This document shows positions 34,801 through 46,401 of a DNA stretch of 64,000 nucleotides, piece after piece. Numbering within the stretch: the stretch's first letter is position 1; each line of letters opens with the position of its first letter. The stretch covers positions 46,920,414 through 46,984,413 of the forward strand of contig NC_061794.1 in NCBI RefSeq assembly GCF_021462225.1, read 5' to 3'. The DNA comes from Girardinichthys multiradiatus. Its lineage: Eukaryota; Chordata; Actinopteri; Cyprinodontiformes; Goodeidae. The notes beneath the pieces were generated by a model. The model made no database searches. It saw only the letters and a list, made by a program, of their open reading frames with translations, and was not told the DNA's origin. A program made the translations under genes and the position numbers.

Positions 34801-37800
34801 CAGCTGCAGCAGATCTTGTGAGCTCTAGATATTGTGTAGTAGGAAAGAAGAAAGGATGGTTAAAAAGACATAAGAAAGCAAAAGAGGTGGAAAGAAGGAA
34901 CAGTAAAGTCTGGTAAAAAGGATGGAAAGGAGAAAGGTAAAAAAAACTAAATGATGAATGGAAGCAAAGAAAGAGATAAAGGAAGGATGCAGTCCTTGAA
35001 TTTGGACACAGCCCTGGTCTGAGTCTTAGTACCAGTTTTTTATCTTAGGTTGAAAGAAAGCCAGTATGTGAGCTCCAGACTGCAGCTGCTGCATGTTTTA
35101 CTGTGGAAGGATGAGCTCGATTATTAGCCAGTGATGTTAGTGGATTATTATGGGATGTTAATGGCTCATAATAACCTGTTCATGTTAGCTGTAGCTTCAT
35201 AATAATGACCACATGAACATCTCTCCAACTGATCGCTGTATTAAATGGATTCTTTCAGAACAAAATAAATTTAACTTAGCAAGCTGCAACATTAGAAGGA
35301 GACGTCCTGCTGGAAATGTCAAAATAAAAGCACTTCCTGTTCCATTCAATAGGAACCATCATTTCATGACTTTTTACACTTCACCTTGGTTATTATGTTG
35401 TAATTAAGTTGTAATTCATACCTTAAATTTTAACATCTTTACTATTCTAACTGAGAACAAAGGTTTTAAATGTGGATTTAGAAAATTGTTTCTCAATATT
35501 ATTAAACGTTCTGCAGCTTAGAGTGAGGAGAAGAAAACCCTCCAAACCAAGTTTAATGCAACATCTGATGAAGGAGAGGACAAAATGTAGACAGGGATAA
35601 ACAGTTGTTAACTTAGTCATTACAAAGGCCAAAAAAAAAAACTCAACGGTAGCAAGTTTTAATTTCTTTCTATTTTTCTTAGAGCATAAATGCCTATTTA
35701 TATTTATATTTATATTTCTAAGGTAAAGATTACATTTGATCAACTTTCAAAACAATATACATCAACAGTTTTTTTGGGATGGTAAAAAGATTAAAATAAT
35801 AGTTGTTAATAAATATTAAAAACATACCTATGTTATAATGTACTGTTTACAAACAGTACAGGTTTGTCGTCCTAACATACGGCATTGCAGAGTTACCTTG
35901 GTGTTGTGGATTTGATGAGTTTCTTAAGAGACTTGAGTCTGACTTGGGCTGAAAGGTTTCAGACCTGACTTGTGAACATCTCTGTGCCCTGCTTTGTGAA
36001 AACTATCAAAAAAGCCTTAGTTTTAAATTGATTTTCCTAGCTTACAAGCATCTCAAACGTAAAGCATATCATTACATAACAGGTTTGTGCTGCTGCTCAA
36101 TCTGAAGGTCACTTCTTATGAGGTTAATAATTTTGGCCGTGGCAGCTTTTTGTTTGTGATGAAATATTTTATTTTCTGTGTGCAAAGTAAAATAATTTAA
36201 GTGTCCAAAATAAACATTGGATGTTTTAAAAAACCTGTGTTAAAAATTATTTGCTCTATTTAACAGCAGTTGCCGAGCAGGCGAGAGATTATTCAATTAA
36301 AGTCTTAGTGAGTGGTAAGAAGGATGTGACAGGAGGTGCAGGGCTAACAGCCAGAGGAGGTCAAGATGGTGCTGGGATATTCTCAAAGAGACGGATCGAA
36401 CTCATTCACTGACGAACTCATTTAGCAGAATGTACATCAGAACTTGTTTCACCCACTCACTGGATTTATTTGGATTTTCAACCAATGGACTGGACTTCCT
36501 TTATGTTCTAATGGAGGTTGTGAAGCATGCTGAAGATGAAGCAGGAAGTACTCAACAAAGGGAGTGGCATCAGTATCAGAGGGTCAGTCTTTACCTGAAC
36601 ACCTGCTCTTTACATGCCTGACTCTACTGACTTTCCTACATTCAGAGACCATTTCTGCTTCCTGACTCACCTCAACAAGAAAGGCCCAAAGACTTCCTGA
36701 TAACCACATTAGTTAGTGACAGTGACGAGCTGAGGGGGGAAATAGGTCTTTTACACTAGACGGACTAATGGGACTAATGGGGCTTTTCCCACCACCTAGT
36801 GCTTCTGGATGCACTTTACTTATTGTCTGTTAAATAGGAGGATATTAAGGGCTTTTACCTGCTAACAAAGCAGCCAATCTTAGCTAATGAGGAGAATGGA
36901 TGATCTGGAAATGTCTTCTCTCTGTCAGCTAGCATACGGCCAACTCTCACAGAGATTAAAGATCACTCACTAACACGGCTTCACACGTTAGTATAAGTAT
37001 ATTTTCTGTTTTAAAATGTCTTTAAGTTGTTTTTATATTTACTTATATTTTAACAACCAGAAAACGCCTGCAAAGTCCTTCTTGTCTGCCCTTTAATTCA
37101 TTTTAGCATCAGAGATCCATACATCCATGAATTAAGTTTGCAAACGTGAACTTTTCTTTAGGTTTATTAAGTGTCAACCATCCTTTTCCCATTACTACAT
37201 TATTAAGAAGAAACAACACAGACTTGGCAACATTTAGTTGGACACTGGTGCTTTATAACAGCTACACACAAGACAGCTAATATCAAATAGTTAATTTGAT
37301 GAAACAGATAATTAGTTGTGACTGACTGACATAGGATTGATCTGTATCATACATGTTTAAAGAGAAAGGCCAAATAAATGTCTCTACTGTGGCTCCAAGA
37401 AAATATCATGAATAGAATTGTAAACATTTGGGTATGTGTTATTAGGCTCGTTTTTGTAAACATTTACCACAAGTGCGGGAACTTGAAGCAAAAAGTCAAA
37501 GCTGTCAAAGTCTGGAGAACAAATCACTATTTTATTTAATCTGAGAGAGGTAGAAGTGAAGACGTAATCTGGGACAGAACAAGCAGAATAATTTCAAACA
37601 CTTTTATTTACAACACAAACAAAGCTAAATATTAATAAGAATTATATTAACACAAGTGTTCGCTTAAAGAGGGTCTAACCCATGATTTTCAAGCGACTAA
37701 GCTGAAGTTCACTGCAGCTCATAATTAGTAACAAAAGAATTAATAATTTTATCCAAAAGGTAGGTTTTAAACTCTGCACACAGCTGCAGCAGGAACCATT

Positions 37801-39234
37801 TAGGATCATTATCTCAGCATGGAGACTTAATTATGTCATTACCTGAAGATATTTTCTGAAGGTGCTTCATCTCATTTGAAGTCACTGTAATTACAGTTAA
37901 TCTGTTCAAGCAGGGAGGCAGTTTGTCCTTTCTAAATACTCTAAAGCATGTTTTTTTTTCCTTGGTTGAAAATATCATAAATATATGATGCATTATTTAA
38001 ACATTAAACTTTTGTAAGTAAATGACTAATACTTCAGGTTAAGGATATATATATCTTGGTAAGTTTTTCTTATTAACGATATTGATGTTGATGATAAATG
38101 TTCTGCAGGGGTTTCCATTGACGTCTGTCTCAGTTTCCGTTCTTTCACCAAAATCTGAACCGTTAAATCAACTTTAGGGCTCCAAAATAAGCAGGTTTGG
38201 TTTCTGAGTTACCTGAATATTTCAGTTTGCTTTCCTCCCACTTTCGTTAGTCTCTTTGACTCATGCCTACCTGTGTGACTGACGAGCCGACTGAACCTCA
38301 CAGCATGTTTTCAGCAGATAACACAGTTTACATTTGGAGACTGGCAGGTCTCTGACTGAGAAATGCTTTTACTTTTTACTGCACTTTAAAGCAACTGCTG
38401 GAAAAGCACCCAGTCAACTGAGCCTTCCTGTTTTAGAGGATCAGCACTGCTTTTTTTTATTGCCCCTCCAAGGACACGCAGCAGGAAAATGAAACTTTGT
38501 GCTCCTCAATCATCACCTCCAACTAAACCATGCAAACCATTTGATTTAAAAAGCGCAAAATGCATCCACCACTTCCTAAAACAAGGCATCATCCATTGTG
38601 ATCAGTCTGCTTCCACTTGGAAAGTCGGCATATTATTTTAATGATTAATAAACTGTGGAAATGGTGTCCCTCAGCATGGCTGAGTTTATCTATGAAAGAC
38701 TGAGAGGAAGCTCATGTTGGAAACAGTGAAGGTCCTCAGACAGTCTAAATGAAGAAAAACAGGCGTGTGTCATTAAAATCTGATGAGAAGCCTTCAGGCA
38801 TCTTTTGCCATTACATGGCAACTCCTCAGACTGAAGCGAAAAAATAAGGTACATAGAAAAATAGCCGGGATGTTTGTCTTTCAATACGTCTGCGATCTGT
38901 GCCCTTTGTTTTGTCTGCACCCATCTGGGACCTGGTTGCCTCTAAGCAGGTAGGCACACCCTCGGGCTCACCTTTGACACCAGAGAACGTAACCTTTAAG
39001 CTTTGAGTGGGTTTTTATTTCAACTAACTTAATGGAATTGTATTAGGACTCTTTTGCAAAAAGAAAATTAAATTAGCAGAAAGCAATGGACATGGTTTGC
39101 AACATTTCTGCTTCTGTAATATTTTTATTGATGTATTAAAAATAAAAACGATTAGGCATACAAAAGTCTTAAATAAACGAAAACGTAGTTTCCATACAGA
39201 AAAACCATTGGACCACATTCTGTCATGCCAATAC
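31832..39234. other. Long stretch without recognised genes
   Basis: Mostly AT-rich single-copy-looking DNA. Minor items: GATGAT runs at 32460-32500, a CpG-bearing patch at 32760-33240 with a 67-codon frame of no known family, a 12-bp inverted repeat at 34070-34112, a possible hAT end at 34305-34410, and (TATATT)n at 35694-35718. Reading both strands I found no splice-bounded protein-like exon. It would fit a large intron or an intergenic desert. Confidence 0.45.
34305..34410. mobile_element. Possible hAT MITE end with poly-T
   Basis: GGGCTCTGCAACCTGCAGCT followed by CCAGAGCTGCAAGTGGCTC, a palindromic subterminal pattern of a hAT-related vertebrate repeat. The partner end is not found locally; a matching opposite end lies at 55440-55490. 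A 19-22 base T run follows at about 34391. Confidence 0.4.
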
Positions 39235-39815
39235 CAACAAGCTTCAATGATTTTACTGAGATTTATGTGACAGACCAGCACGAAGTAGTGCATCATTGAA
39301 TGTTGGAAGGTAAATGATAAATTTTCAAAAATCTGAATAGTGTGGTGGGTATTTGTATTAATTCCCTTCACTGAGCTGCAGAGGTACCAGAGTGAGGGAG
39401 GCAGAATCTGTTGACAGTATTATTAGTCATTCTCTTCATGAATGTGGTCTTTGTAGATGAGTAGCAGGAAGCCACATGTAGGAGACACATCTAACATGGA
39501 GAAGAAGGTGCTCTGCTCAGATGAGACCACAACTAAACTTCTGGGAAACACAATGGGGGCTGCATCATGCTGTGGGGATGCTATTCTTCAGCAGGGACAG
39601 GGAATCCTGGTTTCAAGTCGATGGGAAGATGGATGTAGCTAAATACCTGAGGTTTTACCTAAGGCTGGGTCAGAGGTCACCTTCCAGCAGGACAACAATA
39701 CTAAACATACAGCCAGAGCTACAATGGATGGTGTTAGCAAATTCATGGCTTAGAGTGGCCGAGTCAAAGTTGAGACCTAGATCCATGATGGTCTGTCCAA
39801 TAAAATCAAAACACT
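39235..39815 (+). pseudogene. Tc1 deletion derivative
   Basis: Sense-strand remnant of the same Tc1 subfamily as 3962-6291. The subterminal TTTATGTGACAGACCAGCAC lies at 39261-39280; after a deletion the body resumes with AGCAGGAAGCCACATGTAGG, GCTCAGATGAGACCACAACT (first catalytic block), GTGGGGATGCTATTCTTCAG (WGCFSS), CAGCAGGACAACAATACTAA (QQDN) and AGAGTGGCCGAGTCAAAG (EWPSQS). Frameshifts are present and there is no right terminal repeat. Confidence 0.82.
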
Positions 39816-41353
39816 GAAATATGGGAGTTACATCACATAACATAGAAAGGGGTATGAATGCAATATATCTGTTGGTTCCAGTAGATTTCACAGTGCAGCC
39901 GGAATAAACAAAATGAAGATAAGATGGGATAGAAATGAAAAGAGTCAAGGAAAAAGCTGGAGCATTTGGGTGACATGGAAAAGGAAGTGGAGGACAAAAG
40001 GTTGGAGCAGAGGAAGGAAGGAAATATGTAAGGGGAGAAAATATTGAGGAAAGAAGGAGATAAAGTGTGATGTTCTGAATGTTCTGCCAAACCTGAATGG
40101 GTTGCAGCATTTACTGAGTGCATTCTCATCACCAAGGCTTACCGGCAAAAAGCCCAACCACACCTGTCACTGTGGATGTTCACATGCATGTGAGCTAATT
40201 CCCTCGCTGCACACATCCATCCTCAGCATCCATGATGCACACAGCAACCTGAAACCTTCAGCAAATCCCATTACTGTGCCTTCAAAGGTGTGATGCTCGC
40301 AAAAATGTGGCTGCAGTCTGAGGAAGGTGTATGCAGATGAGGTTAACAGGAAACAGGAGTCTGTGTTGAGCAGAAAGCTGTGGGATGTGTATGCATGCAT
40401 GCTGCTGGGATGAATGGCTGAGTGCGCACCAATGTGAGTGACAGGCGGAGTGTGCGCACTGGAGACACGTGGAGGAGAGGCTGTCATGCATCTCCATGGA
40501 GGATCCACCCAGAGCGAAAGGAAAGGAGAACAGGGGTTAGACTGAGAGAAAGGCAGAGAGGAAGATGAAGAGGGGGGGTGATGCAGGAGGAGGAGGAGCC
40601 GGGGGAGTGGCTGGGTGAGAGAGCCAGACAAAGCATAACAGGAGGTTATATAGAGAGAAAGAGAGGGAGGAAAGGAGACTCGGAGAAGGCAGAGGAAGGA
40701 GGAGACAGTGAGGTGTGTGTGAAAGTGTTTTATTCTATCCGCTGTAAATTAATAGAAGGCGTCTCCATTGTCTTCAGAACGATAAGAAGCTCTGCTCTGC
40801 GTGTGCAGGTGTGTATGAGTCCACAACTGCATCATGCATGCCATACCTGGACGCCGGTGTGTGAACGCTGCATCAGAGCATCATGTTAGTCAGGATGAAT
40901 CAGAGCGGTGTGTGCGTGTGTGTGTGTTCTACGATTTAACTGGACTAACTGGATAGATGTATGTGGTATCTATGTTTCATGGAAGAATCCTGTTTTACGT
41001 TCAGCATCTCAGAACAAAGACTTGGTTATAGGTTAGGGTATGTCCTGCTTCATTTCTTTGCTATTGTTGTGAGGACCCATCTGTGTTTTTTGATGGTTTT
41101 GATTTTGTGGACAGTGAAGGCATTTTGGCCGGATCCGGATCAGAACCGGTGTTAGAGGTCAACTCCCAGTTTATGTTGAGGTTTCGTTGACCAGGACAAT
41201 GAACTCCTCTGCTGAGACGGTGCAGTGAAAATATATTTGCCACCTCACAGAAATCTCTCTTTTTGTCAGAATTGTGTCAATGCTTATCAAACCAATGATA
41301 ATATGAGGCAAACATAACCTGAGCAAATACAATGAAGTTTTTATATGATGATT
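39816..41353. other. No supported gene; purine-rich promoter-like patch
   Basis: 40140-40820 is richer in G+C and strongly purine-rich on the + strand. A TATATAG box (40647-40653) is followed by a GA-rich tract, and CAG/GTGTGT near 40808 could be a donor. The patch resembles a vertebrate 5' untranslated exon but carries no coding evidence; the rest of the interval shows nothing. Confidence 0.25.
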
Positions 41354-42790
41354 TTATTTATTAAGGGACAAAATCCATCCAAACCAAACTGGGACTATGT
41401 GGAAAACGTAATCACACCCATAACCTAACGATAGTTGTTCACCCTTGTCAGCAATGACCAGTGTTGGGCATGTTACTTTAAAATAGTTACTAGTTACTTC
41501 TCCCAAAAAGTAACTGAGTTAGTAACTATGGTGTTACTTTTTTTAAGTTTTAATATGTCTACAAATTGAATTTTGTTTTTCTAAGGTTTCACAAGCTAGT
41601 TGCATAAAGTGGAATTACGTAGACCGAACTTTTAATACGTCACGTTCTTGCCTTTTACCTCAAGGAGAATAAAGTAGTGTCTGTACTTCCACTTTATAAA
41701 AACGCAGTCTTTCCCTCCAGACCCATTACTGAAAAAAGTAACGCCGTTAGTAACGGCATTTATTTTAACGCTGTTATTCCCATATTTGGCAATGACTGTC
41801 ATTAACCAGTTGTGGTAACTAATAAGTATTTTACATCCCTGTGGAGAATGTTTGGCACACTCTTTGTAAAATTGGTTTATTTCAACCACATTTTGAGTTT
41901 TTTTCAGGTGTGATAGGTCTGTTTTAGGTACACATTGCATTATTTTGTTTGGAATTAAGTCTGAACTTTGACTAGGCTACTCTAAACCCTTAATTTTGGT
42001 TCTTCTAGCAGTTCAGCAGATCATTGTCCTGCTTCATAACCCCTGAGCCTAAGGTCATGAACTAATAGTCCGACATTTTCCTAGCAGAGAGTAGATTTTG
42101 TGGTTTCTAAAGTTAAGGCAAGATGTCAAAGTTGTGAAGAAGCAAAGCAGCCCCACACCATCACACTTTCACCACCATGTTTGACTGCTTGTATGCTGTT
42201 GTTTTTCTGAAATGCTGTGATAGTTTTGGACCACGTGTAACAGGTCCCGCACTATCCAGAAAGGTCCACTTTTGTCTCATAAGTCCATAGAATATTTTCC
42301 CAGGATATTTCTTGGTAAATATATGTTCTTTTGGATCTGCAATGGTTATGGCCATGGAACTTTCCAGTAGAAGCCATTTTGCCCTGTCTGTTCTTCCTAT
42401 TGTCATGAACTCTGCCCTTAAGTGAGGCAATGAGTCCTGCAGACATCAATTTGTTTTTTGTGACCTCATGGCTGAGTGGTTGATGAGCTGTAGGAGTAAT
42501 TTTGAGAAGGTACCTCAGAAGGTTCTCTCCTGTTCCAGGTATTCTCCATTTGTGGAGCCTTAGAAAGGCTTTGTAACCCATTCCAGACTGATAGATTTCA
42601 GCAACATTGTTTCCTTTTTATTCTTGAGTTTCTTTAGATCGAGGCATAATGTGCCGCCTATTGTGATATTTTTGCCTAATTCATGTTGTCAGACAGGTTC
42701 TATTTAAGACGTTTCTTGTTTCTACAGGTCCAACAGCAGTCAGGTGGTGGTATGACCTACAAAGTTGAACTCTGGTTTCCAAAAATTGTG
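41354..42790 (-). mobile_element. Tc1-like element with hAT insertion
   Basis: Minus-strand decayed Tc1. Frame 42252-42581 encodes an HKWRIPGTGENL block (DNA-binding link), LKITPTAHQPLSHEVTKN and EISWENILWTYETKVDLSG (first catalytic block, with Asp of WSDETK changed to Tyr). 42161-42300 continues in another frame. The 3' part reaches about 41800 and resumes at 41354-41458 beyond a hAT insertion. Terminal repeats are too decayed to fix exactly; the ends given are estimates. Confidence 0.75.
41459..41788. mobile_element. hAT MITE, 330 bp, TSD GCAATGAC
   Basis: Begins CAGTGTTGGGCATGTTACTT and ends AACGCTGTTATTCCCATATTTG. The ends resemble the fish hAT pair CAGTGTTGGG / TTATTCCCAACACTG, with the right tip mutated. 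A perfect 8-bp duplication, GCAATGAC, flanks it (41451-41458 and 41789-41796), the hAT hallmark. There is no coding capacity. AGTAACGCC/GTTAGTAACGGC motifs are repeated inside. Confidence 0.9.
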
Positions 42791-44122
42791 GTTCATTAAA
42801 ATTAAGTAAGAATTTATCCAGGAGGATCATATTTTTTCATAAGTTGATTTAAGTAGCTTTCTTTCCTCAAATGAAAGATTTCAAATGGTTTCGGGCTTTC
42901 TTTGCCTTTGAGCACATCCTCTTCTCTCTTTGTTTAATACACAATCCCTCTCTACCCTTCCACCTTATTACTTGTAATGTCATTTATCACCTCATTTATT
43001 TTGATGTCGTTGTATGTGTGGACTACTTGGGTTGTTGCTGACATCTGCTGAGAATTTTAATGTTTTACCTTTGTAGAAGGTGCTTCATATGTACTTTGTT
43101 TCTGCTCCAGGAAATTCACAGAGTAAAGTCTGAGGGTGTTAAAACCCCTGCATTTATCTGAAAGGAGGATCTCTCTGTAAAATGAAATGTTATTCAATTT
43201 GGAATTAAATCTCGTTTTTCTGGTTAAAACCTGCTCCAACACAGCTGTTTTAAATGACTAAATTGCCTGCCTGGCATATCCTTCAGCTCAGCAGAAAGCC
43301 TGTGAATGAACCATCAATCAGAGTCCGGTGTGTTGATGCAAGCAAACATCTAAAACATGCAGAGTGGAGACAATGGTCTGAAGAAAGTCATTTTTAAACT
43401 GGATGAAGGCAGAGAACTGAACTGGTCCAAAGGAGGAGTAATTTTCAACAAGCCTTCAGCATGTAAAAAGTGTCTTCTTCGTCCTGTGGGGCATTAAGAG
43501 AAAAAGCTGTTATGTAGTTTATGGTTTATGAATTCAAGTTGCGAATTGTTTATTTTTCATCCTTGGTCTTCTGCTTGGACTGCATTTTGTCACTGTTATT
43601 GCTCCTTCCTGTTTGTCCACCACGTCTTACATCCCCTTTTGGTCTCTCCCTTTTGGTTTGGATGATTTTCATCTGTGTTGTTTGTGCCAGTTTGTTATAG
43701 TCCCTTGGTTATATGGCGCATCTCGTGTCCTGCACCTCAGACCTTACCACAGGCAGGTATCAAAAGCACATTCCTTTATTAATTTTATTCGTGTATTTAT
43801 TATCTTTGTGACCTGACAAAGAACCGGCATCGTTGTAGACTAGGCACTTTTTGTGTATTCGTCAAAGGAATGTGGAGCAAAGTTGGTACTGAAACCATCT
43901 GTTATTCGTGTTTCTGAAAGCATGATGAACAGGAGATGTTGCTCCTGGTCAGGTTGGATATTCTGGTTTGTTTGGTAAAGTTCTTCACAAAATGACCTGG
44001 AAGTGTCTATGTGAGCATCAAGATAAAAGGTAGTAATAGGTGAAGGTAGAAAGGAATTTTAACTGGACCTTTGGTTCCTATATTTGGCCCAAATAAAATG
44101 TCAAAGAATTTGTATTCCATGC
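42791..44122. other. No gene seen
   Basis: Unassigned; no splice-bounded exon or transposon signature was recognised. Confidence 0.4.
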
Positions 44123-44262
44123 GCAGCGAGTGGCGCAGTGGTAGAGCCTGACCCATTTACAAAGGCTCTGGTTCAGTTCTTGTCCCCGGCGACCTGTACT
44201 GCATGTCTCTTCACCCCACTTCCTGTCTGCCTTCTTTCAAATAGCAAAAAAAAAGGGGGTAC
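44123..44262 (+). mobile_element. tRNA-derived SINE
   Basis: GAGTGGCGCAGTGGTAGAGC (A box, 44129-44148) and GGTTCAGTTCTTGTC (degenerate B box), then GACCTGTACTGCATGTCTCT, CACTTCCTGTCTGCCTTCTT and an A tail ending near 44254. Same family as 12553-12750; its A box is better preserved. Confidence 0.82.
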
Positions 44263-46401
44263 AGGAGAAACCACACCATTATTTATGAAGAAGGGAAGTC
44301 ATTTCTTCCTACAATACTTAAAGAGACATTAATGCTTCCCTCAACATCCGGTAACGAGGGGTATTAAAAATCCTCCACTTCAAAAGATCTATGCGTGGTG
44401 AAGCTACCAACATCGCTCTGCTCACTCTCCATGTCTCAATACGTCAACTTAAGCTATCTGCCATTTTCTCTTGTGCTCCTGACCACACCCCCGCTTAACC
44501 CCTCCCCTCATCCTCAGGGTCTCTTGGCACCGCCCATGTTGGTGGCGTTTTTAAAATTTCTCTGTGGTGGGGTTATGCATTTACATGGGGTTTGGCGTTG
44601 TTGATTCACAGCAGGAGGTCGCTGGTTTCTGGGTTGGAAGAAATCTAGAAATGTGCTGTGAATTGTGTTTAGACTGAAGCTGATTCCCAGGTTTAGACGA
44701 GAATATGGGCTAGGATTACTGTGCAGATGTGATAATTTGTTTGCCAACACTCTTCTCAGAAGTAATGAGTGCTTACCCTCCTCTTCCTCCTTATCAAGCA
44801 GCTCCACGTGAAGCAGCAGTGGCTGAATAAATTTGCAACTCGTTTTAAATCAAACACGCTCCACTTCTTTCTTCTTCTGCCACGGAGGAGGCTTGAGTTG
44901 GGTTGAGCTGAAGCTGCTGGGAGCAGACCAGTAAAACCAGCCAGAAACAAACAGAGGTTCAATCTGTTCCAGCATGCAGCATTTTTACAACATGTTTTCC
45001 CCATGCATGCACAATTAGAGCTTGATACAAAGACGTGGAAACCAGGGCAGTCTCCAAAGCTGCATCTCTTAACAGCTAATCTACCCATGTGTATCGATAC
45101 AAATTGGTTAATCTTAACCTCCCATTGGTTGTTCTCCCCACAGGCAAGGCAGCAAGGTCTGTAGTACCCTCTGCTTCCTGTCTGTAATGCCAACATGACA
45201 TCAGCACCTTAAATATTCTATCATTTTCATACCACCTGCATCCCTACTGGCTGATGCCTTCTGGGCCATTATTTGTTTGCACCAACAGATTTTCCCTGAA
45301 CTTGTTAACAACTATCCATGGGTGAATATTCCCAATGAAGGTAGCTGAATGTCGATTGGTGACACTAATAGATTTCATCAAAGTTTCTTTTTTTGCAAAG
45401 TTTGGTTGCCAACATGATCATCTCCTTTTAGATGAGTTTGTGATTTCAGCTTTCATTTATTTCCGGTGAAACCACCAAAATTATGCCACTATCAGAGATT
45501 TTATCAGAGACGTTTTTGGCTTGTTGTTTCTCACATTATTTACAGATCTTCTCTCTGAATCTGTAACTCAATCAGCGACAAGGCCGTGCTGATTTACATT
45601 ATTGCGTTCTGGATCACTGCTGAGAATGCCTGTAATTTGCCTTGCAAGTCCTACTGAGAAACACAATGACCAACTATTGATTTGGGTCCAGATTCATAGC
45701 AAAACTACTCAGATGCTTCAGCAAAAATCAATCCAAGTGGTATGAAGAGCTGTCTTGAAAACTGCTGATTTTTTAAGACAATATTTGCTTTCTTTTTCCT
45801 TGTTTTCATTCATTTAGCAGCTGCCTACAGCAGCAGAACTGATTAAATATTCATAAATTGACCTAATTGTTCAGAAACTTTGCTAAAACAACAAAAACAC
45901 TACTCGGGTTTTTACAAACATGAATGTTAACCACGATTATCCAGCATCTGCTGTTTTTCTCTATCTCCTACATGTTGCATTGATGCTCCGAGAAACAGGA
46001 AAAAGCAGTTTTTTGTGTGCATTAGCTTTGTCAACATGCTTCCTATAAAGATTCATTAATTTAGGTTTGATGGAGGATCTTGGTGAAAGAGAAGCTGCAG
46101 CCCAAAATAAAAAGCTAGTCCCATCAGGGCCTTGGAGAAGTGAAGTGAAGTGTTAAGGCACTCCGATGCACTAATGCTTAATTATTTAGCGAGCAACCAT
46201 CCGGCGAGTTTGCTAGCCTCGGCTGCTAGAAGGACAGCAGCACGAAAGCAGAAGCAAAGGAAAGCTTGGATTTAAAAAACAAAACTACAGTGATGCTTGT
46301 CATGTTTTTTACATAAGGTTTGTTCAGGTCTTTGTCTCATGCTTGATTTTGTAGAAACTATTGCATGTCCTGTCAGAGTTGACAGGTATTTTAGTGATTA
46401 G
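44263..46401. other. No supported gene
   Basis: A 146-codon minus-strand frame (44756-45196) is Cys-rich in the middle but has no recognised domain or splice context. 46100-46260 is slightly GC-rich. Nothing else was recognised. Confidence 0.4.

Noticed and set aside
44129..44190. tRNA gene
   Set aside because: The A and B boxes belong to a SINE head; the B box is degraded and the cloverleaf is not maintained. The same holds at 12553 and 50627.
44756..45196. 146-codon Cys-rich minus-strand frame
   Set aside because: No recognised domain, no splice context and no codon-level evidence. Such lengths arise by chance in 64 kb read in six frames.
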